DNA of 64,000 bases from Anaerolineales bacterium UBA6055 (GTDB lineage: Bacteria; Chloroflexota; Anaerolineae; Aggregatilineales; Phototrophicaceae). The DNA is taken from NCBI GenBank assembly GCA_002428985.1, contig DIYL01000005.1, positions 1 through 64,000 of the forward strand, in the 5' to 3' direction. Each line of letters starts with the position of its first letter. The first letter of the stretch is position 1. Below, one piece after another: positions 1 through 8,147 of this stretch. Position numbers and translations under genes: made by a program. The notes beneath the pieces were generated by a model. That model worked only from the letters and a program-made list of their open reading frames with translations. It did no database searches and was not told the DNA's origin.

Positions 1-806
1 TTGGGGCAACTGTCGACATTATCGTTTACGCCGTCGTTATCGCTATCGACGGGATTCGGACAGCCGTTGGCATCGACACCCGCTCCGGCATCGCCTTGAT
101 TGGGGCAACTATCAACATTGTCGAGTACGCCATCGTTATCACTATCAACTAGTGGACATCCGCGATTCGGACCGGGGTCTTGTGTTCCGGCTTGATTCGG
201 GCATTGGTCGCGGTCATCACGAACACCATCACCGTCAGAGTCGGGACAGCCACGCGAATGATCAGGCGCATATGAATTTGGACAGGCATCATCGTCGCCC
301 CGTACACCATCACGATCTGGATCATCCTCATATGGACATCCATTATTATCCGTAGGACCGAACACATCCGGACAATTATCATTGTTGTCATTTACGCCAT
401 CACTATCACGATCCCCGACACTCGGTGTGAGCGTTGGCGCTGTTGTTGGTGACGGGATAAAGACTGTAGCGATCGGTGTATCCGTCGATACTACACGAGT
501 GGGTGGGATAAATTGGAATGGCGTTGGTTGCAACGTTGTTTCTGGTGTATTGGTTACTAACCGTGTACCTGTGACGGTTGGGGTTGGTGATGCTGTGAGA
601 TCGCCACCCAACGGTGTAAACGTGGCATCAGGGTCTTCGGTTGGTGTTTCGCCGATGGTGGATTGTGCATCTCCAGTTGGTTGCACACCAATAAGTACAA
701 CGCCTAGGCAATAAAATGGAAATGTTCCGAAAATAATCAGAAGCATTAAAAGCCGTAAAGTCCGGTTGCGATTGTTCTCATTTTCTATCGCATTAATTGT
801 ATTCAT
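1..806 (-). CDS. Thrombospondin type-3 repeat surface protein (partial, 3' end beyond window)
   Basis: An open frame of 268 codons runs from an ATG at 806 to the left edge without a stop, so the C-terminus is missing. Residues about 17-41 form one hydrophobic segment (signal anchor or uncleaved signal). Residues about 48-130 are a Thr/Pro-rich linker of the kind used to hold domains off the cell surface. From residue 131 there are Asp-rich calcium-binding thrombospondin-3 repeats: DRDSDGVNDNNDNCP, DPDRDGVRGDDDACP, DSDGDGVRDDRDQCP, DSDNDGVLDNVDSCP and DSDNDGVNDNVDSCP, each separated by a Gly-Cys-Pro turn. Such repeats bind Ca2+ and stiffen extracellular proteins in the family. No catalytic domain is visible in the part present. 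The stop of the next minus-strand gene upstream (Elp3) lies 65 nt away. Confidence 0.85.
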   Translation of the reverse strand, partial: MNTINAIENENNRNRTLRLLMLLIIFGTFPFYCLGVVLIGVQPTGDAQSTIGETPTEDPDATFTPLGGDLTASPTPTVTGTRLVTNTPETTLQPTPFQFIPPTRVVSTDTPIATVFIPSPTTAPTLTPSVGDRDSDGVNDNNDNCPDVFGPTDNNGCPYEDDPDRDGVRGDDDACPNSYAPDHSRGCPDSDGDGVRDDRDQCPNQAGTQDPGPNRGCPLVDSDNDGVLDNVDSCPNQGDAGAGVDANGCPNPVDSDNDGVNDNVDSCP

Positions 807-871
807 CTATTTATCCCATCAATGTTCGGCAAATCTACACCTATTCTAATCAATTAGACAAATTTTGCGCG

Positions 872-2731
872 TTAATCGTTCCCAATGTCACGGATTTGAT
901 ACAAATGCCCATCAGTAAAGCCACGTTTACGATAATATTCGCGGGTGCCGATGGCAGAAATTACGGCAAGTTTTTTGTACCCGCGTGATTGGGCAATCTC
1001 GACGGCTTTCTCAATTAGCTTGGTACCAAGCCCAAGATGTTGTGCGCGTCCTTCTGAACTTTCGCCAATGCTGACTGCTAAGCCATAAACATGTACCTCA
1101 CGAATCATGGCACATCCGGCTAGTTCGTCAATGAGTGGTTTTTCGTCAGCATTTGGTAACGACAGGCGCAAGAATCCCGCAATGTCACGATTATCTGTGA
1201 TGTATTGTAGGAAAATCTCATCACTCATACTTGACGTATAGGCTACGGTATCCAAATGAAGATCATCACCTGTGACTTTCTTCTTGCGGATTTCTCGGGC
1301 ACGAATATCGAGGCTACGCTCACCTTGGCGTTTGAGTTCGTTGTCGACTAGCTGACGGAAATTGGTGACTTTGTTGCCATCTACAATGTCTGTGCCGGGA
1401 ATGTCACGAATGACGCGGGTTAGACGACAATATTCTGGTGTCGCTTTAAAATTAGAGACAAGTACACCGAGTAGTTCATCATGTTCATACGGTTGCCATT
1501 CACCCGATTGATATTGTTGCATCAGCTCGGCACTTTCGATCAATGAACAGGGATAAATTTTGAGTTCGTCAGGGCGGAAGTCTGGATCACCAAACATTTT
1601 GTCATAGTCTTCAATATCTTCAGCTGGTGATGAACCGTATAAGTTTGGCATCCAGTGGGCATGAATTTTGAAGCCCGCTTTGCGTAGCAATTTGACAGCA
1701 TGACGGGTTGCGGCGACGTTATGTCCGCGTTTATTCATCGTCAGCACTTTATCATTGAGGCTCTGGAAGCCAATTTGAACTTTGGTTGACCCGAGCCGAC
1801 GGACGCGAATGACTTCTTCTTCGCTAATGTGGTCGGGGCGGGTTTCTACGACAAGTCCAACTGACCGACAGGCAGCCGTTTCATTTTCTATATGGGCAGC
1901 TTCGAGTTCTTCCCATGTCGCATATTCATCAACGACACTGCGTTCGCGTGTGCCCTCAGCGATTTGGTCAACGAGTCCACGGGATCGGAACATTTCGTCT
2001 GCATAGATATTTTGAACGACCTGATTATATGACTCATCCAGCGTAACGCCTTGGATCGTCACATTGCTGATTTGCTCACCAGTAAACATCGACTTTTGTT
2101 TGAGAGCGTCAATGACTTCTTCGCGGCGGTCGATCCCTTTGCCGAAATCATGGAGTGCATCAAAAATCCGCTTGATGAACCAGATCTGATAAGTTTCTGG
2201 ATAGAATGACCACGTTCCACCGAGAATGATGATCTCTATTTTGTCAGTTGAGTGTCCCAGATTTTTATAGGTCAACAAGCGAATATAGGTTTGCAGATAT
2301 GGATCGAACGCATTTTTTTCGGCACGTTGTGCGCCCGGTTCATCAGCAAGGTAACTTTTGGGCATACGTACATCGTTCGGGCAGAAGATGCACTTACCCG
2401 GACATGGAAATGGCTTGGTCAACACCGTTACAGGGGTAACCCCGGACATGGTGCGGACAGGCTTGCGACGCAGTTTATGAAGTAGTTCTTCGTCATAAGC
2501 AGGGATGCCATCTTGTCCGGCAAATGTACGGTAGGCATCGACTAGGTTCGATAGACTATAGAAGCCTTCGCCGTTTGGCTTGGGATATTGGCGCATCAGT
2601 TGTTGATGCTCGCGTGATGTCATCCGCTTCGGATTTTCCAATATTGTTTTGAGTAGTGGGATAAGGTTATCTCGATGTTCTTCAACATCCAGTTGATATT
2701 TTGGATTATTTAGCATGGGTTTTTCCGTCAC
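872..2731 (-). CDS. elp3: Elp3-type tRNA uridine-34 modification enzyme (radical SAM + GNAT)
   Basis: 619 residues, a normal length for Elp3. The radical-SAM cluster motif is CPGKCIFC (Cys110, Cys114, Cys117), which would hold a [4Fe-4S] cluster that cleaves S-adenosylmethionine. The C-terminal ~90 residues are a GNAT acetyltransferase domain with the acetyl-CoA loop QHLGLGTKLIEKA and the Elp3 signature AVISAIGTREYYRKRGF. Elp3 uses acetyl-CoA to build the carboxymethyl side chain on wobble uridine of tRNA; in bacteria and archaea it acts without the other Elongator subunits, and none are seen here. The frame opens with GTG at 2731; an in-frame ATG at 2716 (Met6) is an equally possible start because neither has a clear Shine-Dalgarno site. 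The 190-nt gap to the divergent SDR gene should hold both promoters. Confidence 0.93.
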   Translation of the reverse strand: MTEKPMLNNPKYQLDVEEHRDNLIPLLKTILENPKRMTSREHQQLMRQYPKPNGEGFYSLSNLVDAYRTFAGQDGIPAYDEELLHKLRRKPVRTMSGVTPVTVLTKPFPCPGKCIFCPNDVRMPKSYLADEPGAQRAEKNAFDPYLQTYIRLLTYKNLGHSTDKIEIIILGGTWSFYPETYQIWFIKRIFDALHDFGKGIDRREEVIDALKQKSMFTGEQISNVTIQGVTLDESYNQVVQNIYADEMFRSRGLVDQIAEGTRERSVVDEYATWEELEAAHIENETAACRSVGLVVETRPDHISEEEVIRVRRLGSTKVQIGFQSLNDKVLTMNKRGHNVAATRHAVKLLRKAGFKIHAHWMPNLYGSSPAEDIEDYDKMFGDPDFRPDELKIYPCSLIESAELMQQYQSGEWQPYEHDELLGVLVSNFKATPEYCRLTRVIRDIPGTDIVDGNKVTNFRQLVDNELKRQGERSLDIRAREIRKKKVTGDDLHLDTVAYTSSMSDEIFLQYITDNRDIAGFLRLSLPNADEKPLIDELAGCAMIREVHVYGLAVSIGESSEGRAQHLGLGTKLIEKAVEIAQSRGYKKLAVISAIGTREYYRKRGFTDGHLYQIRDIGND

Positions 2732-2920
2732 TTACAGATAGCACTATTTTAACGGGTAATCGGTCTGGGTTAACAGGGCGATTGCACAAATTGTGATGTT
2801 CTTTGAGGCTAAACTCAGATCAACCTCTACAAAAAACTATATAAGAGTGGGTTTAGTATACGATGACGAATATTCGCTACGAGGTATACTCACAAAAAAC
2901 AATACTTTAGGAGATATGCT

Positions 2921-3766
2921 ATGGCGAAGAAGAAAGTTGTGGTAACGGGTGCCAGCGGGACAATTGCAACCGTGTTATTGCCTGGGTTGCGTGAACAATA
3001 TGATTTAGTTCTGTTGGATACACAAACGACGGATAAAGACGGCAACGAAGTTGATGGTGTGCAAATTGTTGATTTGATGAATAAAGATCGTGATACCTAT
3101 CGCGAGTATTTTTCGGGAGTTGATGCGGTTGTACATTGTGCTTACTATCGTATCGAAGATCAGGGTGAGGACGTACGATTTTCAACAGAGTTGGAAAATC
3201 TACAAATGACCTACAATGTGTATCAGGTGGCATGGGAAGAAAAAGTACGACGATTAGTCTCGGCAACGACGAATCATTCGGCGGATTTTTATGAACCTTA
3301 TGCGCTAGATGGTAAAGCGACGATGGTGACACCTGATATGAATGCTTCGGATAATTGGTATGGCTGGGGGAAAATTGCTTTTGAGCAAATCGGCCATGTC
3401 TATGCAACTGGCGTTACACATGAAGGGCGTCCGTTAGAAAATGTGCAAATTCGTATTGGCGGACCCCGTGAAACTGATGTGGCGAACGCACCTCTAGGTG
3501 ATTTGCGCCGGATGCGTCGGGCGTTAGCGGTGTATATCAGCCAGCGCGACATGGCACAGTTGTTTATCAAGAGCATCGAAACCGAAGACATTCGTAACGA
3601 ACATGGTGTCCCTTTCCAAGTATTCTATGGCATCAGTGAAAATCCACATGCGATTTGGAGCATCGCGAATGCACGGCGGGTGATTGGATATGCTCCGGAA
3701 GATAACTCGGAGGATCGCTTCTTTGATTTGATCCAGAAGCATATGGAAGCTGCTGGTAAGATTTAA
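2921..3766 (+). CDS. NAD(P)-dependent extended SDR (epimerase/dehydratase family)
   Basis: 281 residues. The N-terminus has a Rossmann fold with the dinucleotide loop VVVTGASGTIATVL (GxxGxxA). The catalytic Tyr-x-x-x-Lys is YGWGK at about residue 147, preceded by a Ser/Thr-rich SATTNHSADF strand. Overall order resembles uronate dehydrogenase or NAD-dependent epimerases, which oxidise or epimerise sugars, but the substrate cannot be told from sequence alone. A good ribosome site, AGGAGA at 2909-2914, sits 6 nt before the ATG. The gene stands alone: the upstream neighbour is divergent and a bidirectional terminator follows 11 nt after the stop. Confidence 0.85.
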   Translation: MAKKKVVVTGASGTIATVLLPGLREQYDLVLLDTQTTDKDGNEVDGVQIVDLMNKDRDTYREYFSGVDAVVHCAYYRIEDQGEDVRFSTELENLQMTYNVYQVAWEEKVRRLVSATTNHSADFYEPYALDGKATMVTPDMNASDNWYGWGKIAFEQIGHVYATGVTHEGRPLENVQIRIGGPRETDVANAPLGDLRRMRRALAVYISQRDMAQLFIKSIETEDIRNEHGVPFQVFYGISENPHAIWSIANARRVIGYAPEDNSEDRFFDLIQKHMEAAGKI

Positions 3767-3777
3767 CGAGAATCAAA

Positions 3778-3808
3778 AAAGCCTGCTACATCGCTGTTGG
3801 CAGGCTTT
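3778..3808. terminator. Bidirectional rho-independent terminator
   Basis: Perfect 9-bp stem AAAGCCTGC / GCAGGCTTT with a 13-nt loop, flanked by an A-run on the left and T residues on the right. It lies between convergent genes (SDR on plus, LQR-motif protein on minus) and can serve both. Confidence 0.85.
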
Positions 3809-3828
3809 GTGTAAAAATTAGATGTGTT

Positions 3829-5454
3829 TTAGGTTGATTTTGTAGCTGTAGCGACCCGACCTTTAATTCCAGCAAGTGCATCTACTTCTTCCGCTATTTT
3901 AAGGTATTTTTGTAAGCTTTCTGGATCAGTTGGTTTAAGCGTCAACTTACGCAACTTTTCAAGCTTATCTTTAGCAGTATCCGGTTTTTGGTTCTTCACC
4001 AAAATGAATTGTCGCATTTCCCGATACCCATCGGAAATGATGTCAGCATCTAACATGAATTGTAGTAGTTCGACATCGCCATCTAACGCACCATCAACAA
4101 TCCAGTTAGCACTTTCGTTACGACGTTTACCGCGTTTACCCATTATCATCTTGTAGATACCCTTGAGCGATTGTCCGACTTTGATGATGCCGTTGGATAA
4201 TCCCATTGCCACAGCAGTCGCCTCAGTTACTAGTGCTGATGCACCACCTGAAAGAACCGTTATCATTCGGGCGATAATCTCACCCACATTGATGGCAGCT
4301 TTGACAACACGTAACCAGAAACCACGTTTAGTCTTGGCATAGCCATATGAACCAATCGTTTGTTTATCAGCTAATGCACCCTTGCGCAGTTTGGTATCGC
4401 CTTTGTTACCTTCCATTAATGTCTTGAAGGCTTTCATATGTGTATATTTTGTTTTTGCCGAGACAATACGGAAAATCAATGAACCAATCGACAAGAGAAT
4501 GTTAATCGGGGGTACATTGAATACTTCCAATACCTTTTCCAATCCATCAATGATTTTGCCTGAACCAATATCCGTTGATGTGTCCGTTACTGAGGTGAGT
4601 GCATCTTTCAGAGAAGAGGCATTTTTGATTGCCGTCGAAGCCTCTTCAATATCTACCGCCGTGTTGGCATTACGCGGTACATCAATCGCAGCTTGTCCTA
4701 TTGCGGGCCACATACTTTCTGCGGCGATATTTTTACCCTTGATATTTAGACCCTGTTTTTGTTTGTGTTGCTTTTGATGGCTAATCATACCCAGATTCTT
4801 AGGCTTATTGCTATCATAGACATTTTCATCATCACTATCACCATCAATATTAACGGCATTATTTTGTGTGGTTGCCTGTGGGGTATCGCTATTATTAGGC
4901 GCAACGGGATCATAATCATCAGCATTATATGACACGCTCCAATCATCATCATCATCCACATAATCGTCTGTATGCCATTTTGCATTCTCTTGGGCAATGC
5001 TATCGATTTGCTTTGCCTCATTAATGGTCTGGTCGATTTCGTTGGTCTCTTGTTGAACCTCATTGTCTGCACCATCAAGCTCAACTGCGTCTTTTGGATC
5101 CTTATCTTGATCTTCGTCAATCTCGTCGGCTTTTGCTGGTGGTTCATCATCATTCGGATCACGTTGGATTGTGCCGGGTGTGACCATTTTGAGTCCAGTG
5201 AATGCCGAGATGTTTGGTGAACTGGTTGTAGCAGTTTGGCGATTGATGATATTCATTGTCGCTTGGTTACCAAGTTCACGTTGTAGTTGGAGCACATTCA
5301 CTGGCTTTAGGGGTGGACTATTTCTTGATACCATTTCGCCTATATCACCGGATGAAGATGACATGATGTATTCGTCTTCGCCCATTATTGGTGCAATATT
5401 TGCACTATTGATATGTGTTTTATTTTCTGTATCTTTAGTGTGAGCTTGTGACAT
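3829..5454 (-). CDS. Acidic protein with LQRxxGNxA motif; possible contractile-injection-system cargo
   Basis: 541 residues, no signal peptide. Near the N-terminus (residues 57-65) is LQRELGNQA followed by TMNIINRQ, then TIQRDPNDDEPP near residue 95. As I remember it, the pair LQRxxGNxAVxxLL...QR occurs at the N-terminus of many proteins linked to extracellular contractile injection systems, often ahead of DUF4157 metalloprotease domains; no HExxH motif is seen here. Residues about 100-230 are low-complexity and very rich in Asp/Glu/Asn. Residues about 310-450 are alpha-helical with Gly/Ala-rich hydrophobic stretches (for example SGGASALVTEATAVAMGLS) that could insert into membranes. The last 90 residues are helical and charged. 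No function can be assigned and no injection-system structural gene lies in this window. Monocistronic, divergent from the HTH-STAND gene at 5665. Confidence 0.75.
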   Translation of the reverse strand: MSQAHTKDTENKTHINSANIAPIMGEDEYIMSSSSGDIGEMVSRNSPPLKPVNVLQLQRELGNQATMNIINRQTATTSSPNISAFTGLKMVTPGTIQRDPNDDEPPAKADEIDEDQDKDPKDAVELDGADNEVQQETNEIDQTINEAKQIDSIAQENAKWHTDDYVDDDDDWSVSYNADDYDPVAPNNSDTPQATTQNNAVNIDGDSDDENVYDSNKPKNLGMISHQKQHKQKQGLNIKGKNIAAESMWPAIGQAAIDVPRNANTAVDIEEASTAIKNASSLKDALTSVTDTSTDIGSGKIIDGLEKVLEVFNVPPINILLSIGSLIFRIVSAKTKYTHMKAFKTLMEGNKGDTKLRKGALADKQTIGSYGYAKTKRGFWLRVVKAAINVGEIIARMITVLSGGASALVTEATAVAMGLSNGIIKVGQSLKGIYKMIMGKRGKRRNESANWIVDGALDGDVELLQFMLDADIISDGYREMRQFILVKNQKPDTAKDKLEKLRKLTLKPTDPESLQKYLKIAEEVDALAGIKGRVATATKST

Positions 5455-5574
5455 ATTTTGTACACTCTATATTGTTTACAATGTGTCAGTTTGTGGTGAG
5501 ATTAACAAGTTCTAGCTAACCCACTGTAACATTTCCGAAATTTTTCTGATACACCCATGGGGGTAGTACATTTG

Positions 5575-5605
5575 TTCTGTAAATAATTTGCATAAATTTA
5601 CAGAA
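5575..5605. promoter_or_regulatory. Candidate operator: perfect inverted repeat upstream of HTH-STAND gene
   Basis: Perfect 10-bp arms TTCTGTAAAT and ATTTACAGAA separated by 11 nt, so the arm centres are 21 bp (two helical turns) apart. It lies 60-90 nt before the start at 5665, in the divergent intergenic region, and has no T-run, so an operator is more likely than a terminator. The regulator that binds is unknown; autoregulation by the adjacent HTH protein is a guess. Confidence 0.5.
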
Positions 5606-5664
5606 GGTAGCAAAATCACTGTAGACTTATAACTGTTGTGTAAAGTTATCGAGATTGTCCGATT

Positions 5665-8061
5665 GTGACTGATAATAGTAGAGACCACCTATATAACCTG
5701 ACGGAACGCGAAATTGATGTTGTTGAATTGATGGCAAAGGCATTTTCTAACCGTGAAATTGGGGAGCAATTGGATGTTAGTGTCGAAACAGTGCGGATGC
5801 ACGCCAAAAATATATACGCAAAGTTAGATGTATCTGGTCGTCAAAAAGCAAGTCTACGAGCAATCGAACTGGGGTTAATCCAGCCAGACGTACAATCATC
5901 TGAGTCGAGCACTCATCTACCACTCCTGCCAACTCAGTTCGTTGGACGAGCCCGTGAGTTAGGTGAGTTGCATCACATCATTGTGAATGGTATACGTTTG
6001 GTAACAATTTTGGGTGCGGGTGGGATGGGGAAAACACATCTTGCACTGAGTTATGCACATCAACATCATGTCAGCTATAAGGATGGGGCATATTTTGTGC
6101 CGTTGGATGCTGTGCAGTCGGGTACGGGGATTGTCTCTCAAATTATTGAAGTGTTGCAAATCAATGTATCAAATAAACGAAGTTATGAACAACAGTTAGT
6201 TGACTACCTTGCTGATAAACAGATGTTATTGGTGATTGATAACTGGGAACATTTGCTGGATAGCGCAGGGCTTATCAGTCGAATGTTGCGAACGGCCCCT
6301 GATATCGTCATCCTTGCTACATCGCGTGAGAAATTATCGTTACTTGGTGAGACAGTCTATCGCCTACAGGGCTTAAGCATGCCGTTGGCTGACGATATTG
6401 AATCCTTACATCGATCAGAAGCGGTACAGCTCTTACGCCAAACAGCACAGACCCATTTAACCGACTGGGATATTACTGAAGATAATATGCGGGCAGTCCA
6501 TCAATTATGTCAACTGACGGATGGTATGCCGTTGGGGATTATTTTGGCGGTGAGTTGGATTGATGTATATCCGTTAGAACAGATTATTCGAGAGATACGC
6601 AAGAATATCGACTTTTTACAGACAGATATTCGTAATATTCCGGCGCGTCATCAGAGCATTCTGTCGGTGTTTGAGTGGACATGGCAATTATTATCTGATG
6701 ACGAACAAGCCGTTTTTATGAAGTTATCAGTCTTCCGTAACGGGTGCTCACTTGATGCGATTGAAGCGGTTACAGGTGCGAGCCCGCATGTGCTTCATGC
6801 GTTAGTGAGTAAGGCATTGATTTATCGTTTGGCACAGAATCGCTATGATATTCATGAATTATTGCGTCAGTATGGTTATCAAAAATTGCAACAAGATCAA
6901 CATATCGAATATGCGGTGCGCGATAATCATGCGCAGTATTATTTTGATATAGCGGATCAAATGATGACTAACGAACTGATTGGGGATATTGCGGAAGTTG
7001 AGTTGGAGAATGTGTATGTTGCGTGGCAATGGGCTGTTGATAGCGATAATACCGAAATGCTATGGCAGGGGGTGAACACCTACGGCATCATTGCGTATCA
7101 GTTGGGGAATCTGATAGAGATGAAAGGTCTATATGAATATGCATTAGCTCGTCAACCTGAACTTGACTATGACTTACGTGGGGCATTGTTTTTTGTGATC
7201 GCATCAATCAATTCGTATCTACAAGACTTTAATTCTAGGGACGAGGCATTAGGTCAAGCTTATATAACGTTTAATGGCCGCGACTTATCAGATTTAAGGT
7301 TGGAGGTGGTATATACTCACTACCATGGGGTTCTTGCTACCCGTTTAATATCTTGGGATGTGAGTCTTAATGCGTTAGATAAGATTATCCATGAACTAGA
7401 ACAACGTTACATACAATCAAATGTTGTGTATCTAACTATGGTTATTTATGCCTATTCACAACGAGCCCATATCATGACCCGTAGTCCAACCTATAAACCG
7501 GATACAATCAACGTTAAAGATCCTGCTCTAAAGGCATTGCGCCTAGCAAAAAAGATTCAACATCATGCTATGATTGGATTAATTGCGTCTATCTTAGGAG
7601 AGCAATCCTTGCTCATTCGTCGGTATGATGAGGCTGCGACATATTTTCGTGATGCAGATGAGGCTTACCGAGGTTTGAACTCGCCTTACGATCATGCTGA
7701 CGCACTAGTGATAGCAGGGTCAAATGCTTATGTGATCAAAGACTATGATCTTGCTCGAAATTATCTAAAACGTGCACTTGATCTTTTGGTGGACTTCAAG
7801 CATAGTCCTCCAATGGCATTTATTATTCATATTGTTGCTCATTGGAAGATAACAATGGGTAGCCCGATGGAAGCTATATCGTTAATCGCTTATGCGCGTC
7901 ATCATTTTCGTGATCCGTATTCTAATTCGTATCTCAGCTACATCTTGGAGGGCTTCAATGTCATACCAACCTCTGATGAAGAAAAAATTGCTACTGAACG
8001 TGGACAACTGATGTCGTTTGATGAGATGGTGCGCGAACTGTATGCGTGGTTGGAAGAGTAG
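5665..8061 (+). CDS. HTH-STAND regulator: N-terminal LuxR HTH + NB-ARC ATPase + TPR-like tail
   Basis: 798 residues, GTG start with no clear Shine-Dalgarno site. Residues about 8-72 are a LuxR/FixJ-type DNA-binding domain (LTEREIDVVELMAKAFSNRE, then the recognition helix SVETVRMHAKNIYAKL). Residues about 90-420 are an NB-ARC/STAND ATPase: P-loop GAGGMGKT (117-124), Walker B LLVIDNWEH (188-196), the arginine-bearing ATSREKL motif and the GMPLGIIL (GxP) motif. The remaining ~380 residues are helical, like TPR repeats, and would bind an inducer or partner. Typical STAND regulators of the MalT/LAL type carry the HTH at the C-terminus; here it is at the N-terminus. The gene is followed directly by a paralogue in the same orientation. 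The target genes are not known. Confidence 0.88.
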   Translation: MTDNSRDHLYNLTEREIDVVELMAKAFSNREIGEQLDVSVETVRMHAKNIYAKLDVSGRQKASLRAIELGLIQPDVQSSESSTHLPLLPTQFVGRARELGELHHIIVNGIRLVTILGAGGMGKTHLALSYAHQHHVSYKDGAYFVPLDAVQSGTGIVSQIIEVLQINVSNKRSYEQQLVDYLADKQMLLVIDNWEHLLDSAGLISRMLRTAPDIVILATSREKLSLLGETVYRLQGLSMPLADDIESLHRSEAVQLLRQTAQTHLTDWDITEDNMRAVHQLCQLTDGMPLGIILAVSWIDVYPLEQIIREIRKNIDFLQTDIRNIPARHQSILSVFEWTWQLLSDDEQAVFMKLSVFRNGCSLDAIEAVTGASPHVLHALVSKALIYRLAQNRYDIHELLRQYGYQKLQQDQHIEYAVRDNHAQYYFDIADQMMTNELIGDIAEVELENVYVAWQWAVDSDNTEMLWQGVNTYGIIAYQLGNLIEMKGLYEYALARQPELDYDLRGALFFVIASINSYLQDFNSRDEALGQAYITFNGRDLSDLRLEVVYTHYHGVLATRLISWDVSLNALDKIIHELEQRYIQSNVVYLTMVIYAYSQRAHIMTRSPTYKPDTINVKDPALKALRLAKKIQHHAMIGLIASILGEQSLLIRRYDEAATYFRDADEAYRGLNSPYDHADALVIAGSNAYVIKDYDLARNYLKRALDLLVDFKHSPPMAFIIHIVAHWKITMGSPMEAISLIAYARHHFRDPYSNSYLSYILEGFNVIPTSDEEKIATERGQLMSFDEMVRELYAWLEE

Positions 8062-8102
8062 TTCTATACAAACTATAATTTGCGAACGCGCTGGCACGTC
8101 AG

Positions 8103-8142
8103 GTACAATTTATGTAAAACTTGTAAACTGTATAAAGTGTAC
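8103..8142. promoter_or_regulatory. Imperfect inverted repeat upstream of second HTH-STAND gene
   Basis: Arms GTACAATTTAT and ATAAAGTGTAC match at 10 of 11 positions around an 18-nt spacer, ending 5 nt before the GTG at 8148. It differs in sequence from the repeat before 5665. It may be an operator overlapping the promoter; chance is not excluded in AT-rich DNA. Confidence 0.3.
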
Positions 8143-8147
8143 TTGTT

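Noticed and set aside
1..420. Short-period repeated DNA at the left edge that looks like a tandem repeat or CRISPR-like array
   Set aside because: The repeats are irregular at DNA level and translate on the minus strand to thrombospondin-3 motifs; they are coding repeats.
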